NCBI GenBank assembly: GCA_022508685.1
Contig: JAFLUS010000010.1
Span: 1-15,967, forward strand
Direction of reading: 5' to 3'
Length of the DNA stretch: 15,967 nt
DNA from: Prevotellaceae bacterium
GTDB taxonomy: Bacteria; Bacteroidota; Bacteroidia; Bacteroidales; Bacteroidaceae
Under the pieces are notes generated by a model. It did not search any database. It saw nothing but the letters and a program-made list of their open reading frames with translations, and had not been told where the DNA came from. Shown one piece after another: positions 1-4,860 of the stretch (position 1 is its first letter; each line of letters opens with the position of its first letter). The position numbers were made by a program, and so were the translations under genes.

Positions 1-13
1 GTCTGCGTATACA

Positions 14-29
14 CGAAACTATAGTTTCG
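14..29. repeat. 16-bp perfect palindrome
   Basis: CGAAACTATAGTTTCG is identical to its own reverse complement. It lies just beyond the terminator of the Tat/aldo-keto reductase operon, in noncoding sequence at the window edge. It could be an operator for a gene to the left or a dispersed palindromic element; the window does not decide. Its half-site CGAAACT also occurs in the arms of the large inverted repeat at 4566-4675. Confidence 0.5.
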
Positions 30-32
30 AGA

Positions 33-76
33 AAAAAAGACTCCGATGAAAATTTTTCCAGACTGCAGTCTTTTTT
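33..76 (-). terminator. Intrinsic terminator, end of the Tat/Fe-S/AKR operon
   Basis: AAAAAAGACT at 33-42 pairs perfectly with AGTCTTTTTT at 67-76, so a hairpin ending in a U-tract forms on either strand. It begins 27 bp beyond the stop codon of the aldo/keto reductase gene, as expected for the end of the minus-strand operon. The 24-nt loop holds an A/T-rich inverted stretch, so a more extended fold is possible. It may act in both directions. Confidence 0.7.
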
Positions 77-103
77 CAACGATTTCGCAGTGCGGTTTTA
101 CAC

Positions 104-1519
104 TTAAATTTCCCTTTGCCGAATCTGCTCGACGAAATTGTCGATTTGCCGCATCTCGCGGGGAATGTCGATGCTTTGCGGACAATGGGACATGCATTCG
201 CCGCAGCCGATGCAGTGGTTGGCTTGCCGCAGGCGGGGCACGCTGCGGTCGTAGCCGATGAGGAAGGCACGGCGGGCACGGCGATACTCGGTGTCGGGCT
301 GTTCGTCGTGGGGAATGTTGCCTTCACGGATGCATTTGTTGTAGTGGGAGAAGATGGCGGGAATGTTAAGTCCGTAGGGGCAGGGCATACAGTAGTTGCA
401 TTCGTTGCAGGGGATGGCCTTGAGGTTGTAGAGTTCCCACGCCACTTGCATGAGGAATTCGTTTTCGTCGGCGGTGACGGGGCGGAGTGGCGAATAGGTG
501 CGGAGGTTCTCGCGCAGGTGCTCCATGTAGGTCATGCCGCTGAGGACGGTGAGCACGCCTTCGGGCGTACCGGCAAAGCGGAATGCCCACGAGGCGACGC
601 TGGCTTCGGGGTCGCGCTGCTTCATCTTGGCGACGACGGCGTCGGTGACGTTGGCAAGTCGGCCGCCGAGCAGCGGTTCCATGATGACGGCTGGGATGCC
701 GCGTTTCTCGAGTTCGGCATAGAGGTAGACGGCGTCGGTGTTGTTGGCGTTGATTTCGTCGGCATAGTTCCAGTCGAGGTAGTTGAGTTCGATTTGCACG
801 AAGTCCCAGTGGTAGCGGCCTTCGTCGTGCCACTGCAGAAGGGTGTCGAATACTTCGACTTCGCCGTGGTAGGAGAAGCCGAGGTTGCGGATGCGTCCCT
901 GTGCTTTCTGCTCGACGAGCCAGTCGAGGATGCCGTTGTCCATGTAGCGGGCTTGGAGCGTTTCCATGCCGTCGAGGGCGTTGCCGTCGGCGTCAGTGCT
1001 GCCCATGCCGGTGCCGTGCAGGAGGAGGTAGTCGATGTAGTCGACCTGCAGCAGGCGCAGGGAGTCTTCGAACATGTCAATGGAGGCTTGGCGGCTCCAT
1101 GTGTCGGGCGAGAAGTTGGAGAGTTTCGTCGCCACGTAGTAGGCATCGCGGGGGTGGCGATGGAGCGCAATGCCAGTGCTCTGTTCGGAGAGGCCTTGGC
1201 AGTAGGCGGGGCTGGTGTCGAAGTAATTGACGCCGTGGGCGATGGCGTAGTCCACTTGTTGGTTGACCATGTCTTGGTCGATGGTCGATGAGTCGTCGCC
1301 TTCGAGCATGGGCAGACGCATCATGCCGTAGCCGAGGAGCGAGACGCGGTCGCCCGTGTTGGGGTTGGTGCGCATGGTCATGGCACCGTCGGCGGGTTCT
1401 TCGCCGTCGGCTGTCGTGGGCGTGCGTCCGTTGGTGCAGGCTGCGAGCACGGTGGAAGAGGCGGCGATGCCTCCGCCGAGGTATTTCAGGAAATTGCGTC
1501 GGTTGATGGCTTTATCCAT
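104..1519 (-). CDS. Tat-exported aldo/keto reductase with C-terminal 4Fe-4S clusters
   Basis: This 471-residue protein is a secreted aldo/keto reductase fused to a ferredoxin-like tail; substrate unknown. The N-terminus carries a twin-arginine signal (RRNFLK, R7-R8) followed by a lipobox ending at Cys28 (LAAC), suggesting export by Tat and then lipidation. The reductase domain spans about residues 45-375 and shows the AKR tetrad: Asp and Tyr in YFDTSPAY, Lys in VATKLS and His in YLLLHG. The C-terminal part has CNECNYCMPCP and CIGCGECMSHCP, matching two 4Fe-4S binding sites. Such Fe-S aldo/keto reductases are common in anaerobes. The ATG at 1519 is chosen because it precedes the Tat signal; the open frame runs further upstream only as a shadow of the neighbouring gene. 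It is last in the operon, 32 bp after the NapH/NapG-like gene. Confidence 0.93.
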   Translation of the reverse strand: MDKAINRRNFLKYLGGGIAASSTVLAACTNGRTPTTADGEEPADGAMTMRTNPNTGDRVSLLGYGMMRLPMLEGDDSSTIDQDMVNQQVDYAIAHGVNYFDTSPAYCQGLSEQSTGIALHRHPRDAYYVATKLSNFSPDTWSRQASIDMFEDSLRLLQVDYIDYLLLHGTGMGSTDADGNALDGMETLQARYMDNGILDWLVEQKAQGRIRNLGFSYHGEVEVFDTLLQWHDEGRYHWDFVQIELNYLDWNYADEINANNTDAVYLYAELEKRGIPAVIMEPLLGGRLANVTDAVVAKMKQRDPEASVASWAFRFAGTPEGVLTVLSGMTYMEHLRENLRTYSPLRPVTADENEFLMQVAWELYNLKAIPCNECNYCMPCPYGLNIPAIFSHYNKCIREGNIPHDEQPDTEYRRARRAFLIGYDRSVPRLRQANHCIGCGECMSHCPQSIDIPREMRQIDNFVEQIRQREI

Positions 1520-1551
1520 GGTTCTGCATGTGTTTGTCGGGGTGGGTGTGA

Positions 1552-3042
1552 TTAGATTTCGCGATGGCTTTCGTGTCCTTCCACGTAGATGGCTGTGGGT
1601 CGGGCAGGGCAGAGGTGTTCGCAGGCTCCGCAGCCGATGCACTTGGCGGTGTTGACGGCGGGAATGAGCGGAGCGTCCCAGTCGTCTTCGATGCTCGGTA
1701 TCATCTGAATGGCGCCTGTGGGGCAGTGGCGTTCGCAGTTGCCGCACGATACGCCGTCGGTGAGCGGAAGGCAGTTCTTGCGCACCCACACGGCGTGTCC
1801 GATTTGCGTGCCCGACTTCTGTTCGGTCGTAATGGGGCGGATGGCTCCCGCCGGGCACACTTGTGAACAGCGTGTGCACTCGGGACGGCAGTAGCCACGT
1901 TCGTAGCCCATGGTGGGCTGCATCAGCGTGAGCAATGATGCTGACGGACGCAGCACGTCGTTGGGACAGGCTTGCACGCAGAGTTGGCAACCGGTGCAGT
2001 GGCGCTGCATGTGGCGTGCCGACTGCGAGCCCGGAGGCGTGAGCGGTGTGTGGCGTTCGACGATTTCCTTTTCTTCGATGGCTGCCAGTCCGCCGTCCAC
2101 TTTCTTCTTCTGCTGCGCCAGCATGGTGCCGACGGTGGCCGTGGCGGCAATGGCGAGGAACTGGCGGCGGTTGGCATCGGCTGTGTGGTCGGCAGCGGGT
2201 TGCGTCTCCGTCTGCTTGGCGCGGGGAAGGCTGTAGCGCAAGGCTCCGAACTGGCAACTGTCGATGCAGTTGCCGCAAACGACGCAGCGCGAATGGTCGA
2301 CGCTGAGCGTCTTGTAGTCGATGCAGGCTGCCTTGCAATGCTTCGTGCATTGGCTGCAATGGCGGCATTTCTCCTTGTCAAAACGGATGCGCAGCAGGGA
2401 GAAGCGCGAGAGGAAACCGAGCACGGTGCCGACGGGGCAAATCGTGTTGCAGTAGGTGCGGCCGTTGCGCCATGCCAACACGGCGAGCAGGGCGAACGTG
2501 GCAGCGGCCGTCAGCAGCGTGGGCAGGCTCTTGAGCCATACGTCGACGCTGTAGAAGCGGTAACTGTCGTAGTGCTCGGCAATGGCTGCCAGCAGGTTGT
2601 TGCCCCACAGGTAGAGCGGCGAAAGGAGTTGGCTCACGATGCGTCCGAAACTGCTGTAGGGAGCGAGCAGGGCGACGAACGAGCCGACGCCTGTCAGCAT
2701 GGCGAGGATGAACAGCGCCAGCACGCCGTAGCGCAGCCAACGGCGTTCGGGTGAATAACTATAGGACGGCTTGTGCCGTTTGCGCAGCCGTGGCAGACGG
2801 GCGAGGAGGTCTTGCATGATGCCCAGCGGACAGATGACGGAGCAGTAGATGCGTCCGAAGAGGAGCGTCAGTGCGCAGAGTGCGACAATGACGCCGACGT
2901 TGAGCGCAAGGACGGCGGGAAGAAACTGAATCCGTGCCATCCATCCGAACCACGCATGGGCTGTGCCCGTGAAGTCGAGAAACAGCAGCGTCAGCATGGC
3001 GATGGCGACGGCGGCAAGGATGCGGCGAATGTGGCTTAACAT
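1552..3042 (-). CDS. NapH/NapG-like membrane polyferredoxin (fusion)
   Basis: A 496-residue membrane electron-transfer protein. The first ~220 residues hold several hydrophobic segments and two CX3CP motifs (YCSVICP, C67/C71; YCNTICP, C198/C202), as in NapH/CcoG-type quinol-linked proteins. Two ferredoxin motifs follow (Cys 226-236 and 253-263). Then comes an internal twin-arginine stretch, RRQFLAIAATATVGTML (R292-R293), and four more Cys clusters (349-359, 385-396, 424-440, 468-478), as in NapG. It therefore reads as NapH fused to NapG in one chain, with the second ferredoxin block probably outside the cytoplasmic membrane. Family logic suggests electrons pass from menaquinol to an exported reductase; the downstream aldo/keto reductase is the obvious candidate, but this is inference. 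The gene starts 16 bp after tatC. No frameshift is seen; a generic 4Fe-4S binding protein label would also fit. Confidence 0.85.
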   Translation of the reverse strand: MLSHIRRILAAVAIAMLTLLFLDFTGTAHAWFGWMARIQFLPAVLALNVGVIVALCALTLLFGRIYCSVICPLGIMQDLLARLPRLRKRHKPSYSYSPERRWLRYGVLALFILAMLTGVGSFVALLAPYSSFGRIVSQLLSPLYLWGNNLLAAIAEHYDSYRFYSVDVWLKSLPTLLTAAATFALLAVLAWRNGRTYCNTICPVGTVLGFLSRFSLLRIRFDKEKCRHCSQCTKHCKAACIDYKTLSVDHSRCVVCGNCIDSCQFGALRYSLPRAKQTETQPAADHTADANRRQFLAIAATATVGTMLAQQKKKVDGGLAAIEEKEIVERHTPLTPPGSQSARHMQRHCTGCQLCVQACPNDVLRPSASLLTLMQPTMGYERGYCRPECTRCSQVCPAGAIRPITTEQKSGTQIGHAVWVRKNCLPLTDGVSCGNCERHCPTGAIQMIPSIEDDWDAPLIPAVNTAKCIGCGACEHLCPARPTAIYVEGHESHREI

Positions 3043-3058
3043 AGGCGATGAGAGTGTT

Positions 3059-3823
3059 TTAGGGTTGTGTCTGTTTGCGCGTGCGTCGCACGATGAGTAT
3101 GCTGGCTTCGTAGAGCAGCCAGATGGGGAGCGACACGATGAGCAGGGTGAAGATGTCGCCGGTGGGCGTGATGACGGCTGCCACGATGAGGATGGCGACG
3201 ATGGCGTGGCGGCGGTAGCGCACCATCCACTGCGAACGCAGGAGTCCGGCGAGCGCCAGCAGCCAGCAGACGATAGGGATTTCGAACATGATGCCGAACA
3301 GCAGGCTCATCATGAGGAGCGTGTCGATGTAACTGCTGAGCGTGAGCATGTTGGTCACTTCGGTGCTGACCTGATAGGTGCCGAGGAAGCGAACCGTGAG
3401 CGGAAAGATGAGCAGATAGTTCATTGCTGCGCCCAAGATGAACATGAGGTAGGCTCCGAACGTGATGCGTTGCGAATAGCGCCGTTCGTGTTCGTAGAGG
3501 GCGGGCGAGATGAAGCGGAACAGCAGGTAGATGATGTAGGGCGAAGCGATGAACAGGCCGACGACGAGTGCCACGCGCATGTGTGCCATGAACTGCTCGG
3601 TCAGTTCCGTGTTGACGAGCGGAAGGGAGAACGGCTCTGCCTTCATCCATCGCCACAGGAAATAGTCGCTGTGCGTAGGGGCGAGGATGGCGGCAAAGAG
3701 GCGGTCGCCGAGGGCAAATGCTGCCACGGCGCCCACTGCGGCGGCCACCAACATGCGGACGATGCTGCCACGCAGCACATCCAAGTGGTCCCAAAAGGTC
3801 ATGTCAGACTGCTCCGTGCTCAA
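3059..3823 (-). CDS. tatC: Twin-arginine translocase subunit TatC
   Basis: TatC, the six-helix receptor that binds twin-arginine signals in the cytoplasmic membrane; 254 residues, a normal length. Family landmarks are the N-terminal [10 protein letters not shown], the loop LYEHERR with its conserved Glu (E113), [10 protein letters not shown] (E181) and [11 protein letters not shown] (D223). The frame opens with a TTG at 3823 that overlaps the tatA stop as TTGA, which would couple translation. An ATG seven codons downstream at 3802 (MTFWDHL) has GGAG nine nucleotides ahead and is a real alternative start. The gene sits between tatA and the NapH/NapG-like gene, which supports a dedicated export operon. 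Confidence 0.96.
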   Translation of the reverse strand: MSTEQSDMTFWDHLDVLRGSIVRMLVAAAVGAVAAFALGDRLFAAILAPTHSDYFLWRWMKAEPFSLPLVNTELTEQFMAHMRVALVVGLFIASPYIIYLLFRFISPALYEHERRYSQRITFGAYLMFILGAAMNYLLIFPLTVRFLGTYQVSTEVTNMLTLSSYIDTLLMMSLLFGIMFEIPIVCWLLALAGLLRSQWMVRYRRHAIVAILIVAAVITPTGDIFTLLIVSLPIWLLYEASILIVRRTRKQTQP

Positions 3824-3984
3824 TTCTTCGGCGTTTCGTCTTCGTCCTTACTGTTCATGCCGTCCTTGAAGTTCTTGACGCCCTTGCCGAGCCCCTTCAT
3901 CAGTTCGGGTATCTTCTTTCCGCCGAACAGCAGCAGGACGACAATGGCGATGAGGACGATTTCGGGTGTGCGTAAACCAAACAT
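3820..3984 (-). CDS. tatA: Twin-arginine translocase subunit TatA
   Basis: TatA, the small pore-forming subunit of the Tat translocase; 54 residues. One membrane helix at about residues 8-20 ([13 protein letters not shown]) is followed by the conserved FGG hinge (F20-G22), the amphipathic helix [18 protein letters not shown], and a short charged tail. No tatB-like gene is seen, so this is probably a minimal TatAC system with a bifunctional TatA, as known in Gram-positives and some other phyla. The stop overlaps the TTG start of tatC. It follows the SemiSWEET gene after a 75-bp gap. Confidence 0.95.
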   Translation of the reverse strand: MFGLRTPEIVLIAIVVLLLFGGKKIPELMKGLGKGVKNFKDGMNSKDEDETPKN

Positions 3985-4059
3985 AGTGTCGTTGTGTTGT
4001 TATGGGTGAATAATGTTGTCGCGTGTTTGTGGCCGTGTCAGTGATGCCTTTTGCCCCGC

Positions 4060-4347
4060 CTACTTCTTCTTGAAATAGTCGTTGCGGATTTTGATGCCGA
4101 ACACGATGAGGCTGCAGGTCGTCGTGATGAGGTTGGTGATGAACAGCGCCCACAGCGTGTCGGGCTTGTGCATGATGCCCTGCAGCATGAAGCAGATGCC
4201 GCCGATGGCCGTCATGAGGAATGTCGTCAGCGCAATGTCGTCGGTCTTTTGCGTGCGTATCGTGCGCAGCGCCTGTGGCAGGTAGCCGAGGATGAGCCCG
4301 ATGCTTGCCACCCATCCGCAGATGTCGTAGAATAGTCCTTGTTCCAT
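4060..4347 (-). CDS. SemiSWEET / PQ-loop transporter
   Basis: A 95-residue membrane protein with three predicted helices (about 7-25, 39-59 and 65-86), the size and layout of a SemiSWEET half-transporter that works as a homodimer. The PQ-loop signature is clear: GYLPQALRTIRTQKTDDIAL, with P24-Q25 closing the first helix. An Asn in the third helix (N72) resembles the conserved pocket Asn of the family. Known SemiSWEETs move sugars by facilitated diffusion; the substrate here is unknown. It is the first gene after the promoter at 4398-4405 and leads the tatA-tatC operon, though the 75-bp gap before tatA leaves room for separate control. Confidence 0.85.
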   Translation of the reverse strand: MEQGLFYDICGWVASIGLILGYLPQALRTIRTQKTDDIALTTFLMTAIGGICFMLQGIMHKPDTLWALFITNLITTTCSLIVFGIKIRNDYFKKK

Positions 4348-4397
4348 GCACGTTCGTCTTTATGGTTCACCGCGCAGTGTCGGCATGATAGTTGATG

Positions 4398-4405
4398 CAA
4401 AGATA
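4398..4405 (-). promoter_or_regulatory. Bacteroidetes -7 promoter element for the SemiSWEET-tat operon
   Basis: Read on the minus strand, TATCTTTG matches the Bacteroidetes -7 consensus TAnnTTTG exactly. It sits 50 bp upstream of the SemiSWEET start codon. The expected -33 TTTG is only approximated (TGTG about 20 nt upstream), so the promoter may be weak or regulated. Confidence 0.6.
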
Positions 4406-4500
4406 CGTTTTTTCTGCGAATCGTCCACACGATTGCCGATTTTTCTGCAGAAATGCGCCGAGAAGGCTCGTCGCGTGTGCAACAGCGTTCCCGGGTGGCT

Positions 4501-4537
4501 GCGACGGATTTTTCCCGACGTGGCGACGGATTCTTCC
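4501..4537. repeat. Short direct repeat, 22-bp spacing
   Basis: GCGACGGATTTTTCC at 4501-4515 is repeated with one mismatch as GCGACGGATTCTTCC at 4523-4537. A 22-bp spacing, about two helical turns, would suit a regulator binding one face of the DNA, but this is inference and two copies are little evidence. Confidence 0.4.
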
Positions 4538-4565
4538 AGAAATGGCTGACCATAGTTCTTTTCTT

Positions 4566-4675
4566 GCCTGCGGAAAGTTTCGACCACAGTGTGAACAATG
4601 TTAACCGCAGTGTGAACAATGTTGACCACACTGTGAACAATATTGACCACACTGTGGTCGAAACTTTTTGCAGGC
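4566..4675. repeat. 21-bp tandem repeat enclosed by a 28-bp inverted repeat
   Basis: Three and a half units of 21 bp run from 4582 to about 4656 (units at 4582-4602, 4603-4623 and 4624-4644, then a partial one). Each full unit carries the core GTGAACAATRTT preceded by ACCRCASTGT-like sequence. The outer arms form an inverted repeat: 4566-4593 against 4648-4675, 26 of 28 positions complementary, including a perfect 20-bp block (AAAGTTTCGACCACAGTGTG at 4574-4593). In RNA this would be a long hairpin, but no U-tract follows, so it does not look like a terminator. It lies outside any gene, between two divergent promoters. Confidence 0.85.
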
Positions 4676-4770
4676 GCAGAAGAAAGTTTGTTTCGGAGTG
4701 TGGCAAAGTTTCTGTCGAAGCCGGTGCGACTTTCGATTGAAGTCGGCGGATGCCGTTATTTCGGCACGGA

Positions 4771-4802
4771 TTTGCAATTTTGGAAAATAAAACGTAACTT
4801 TG
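4771..4802 (+). promoter_or_regulatory. Bacteroidetes-type promoter of parC
   Basis: TTTG at 4771-4774 and TAACTTTG at 4795-4802 match the Bacteroidetes -33 and -7 elements, with 20 nt between them. Transcription should start near 4808-4810, giving a leader of about 52 nt before the parC ATG at 4861. A ten-codon open frame (ATG at 4810, stop at 4840-4842) begins almost at the expected transcript start. Confidence 0.75.
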
Positions 4803-4860
4803 CCCGATAATGAACAAGAATGGGCGGGTGCGACCTGCCTGATAGATACTGACAGACGAC

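Larger units (their letters stand above)
4348..4860. other. 513-bp divergent intergenic region
   Basis: No convincing gene lies here. Open frames on both strands across the repeats arise because the 21-bp unit is a multiple of three, and none resembles a known protein. The region holds a promoter facing each way (minus at 4398-4405, plus at 4771-4802), a short direct repeat (4501-4537) and the large repeat structure at 4566-4675. It separates the Tat operon from the parC operon. Confidence 0.7.

Noticed and set aside
1520..2368. N-terminal extension of the aldo/keto reductase frame
   Set aside because: The frame stays open into the preceding gene, but its translation there is low-complexity Arg/His/Pro sequence, while ATG at 1519 begins directly with a Tat signal.
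4566..4675. The repeat structure as a CRISPR array
   Set aside because: Units are contiguous 21-bp copies with no unique spacers, and no cas genes are nearby.
4360..4740. Small open frames over the 21-bp repeats with HTVNN-like heptads on both strands
   Set aside because: A 21-bp unit keeps any frame open and gives heptads by default; no start signal, homology or codon pattern supports a protein.
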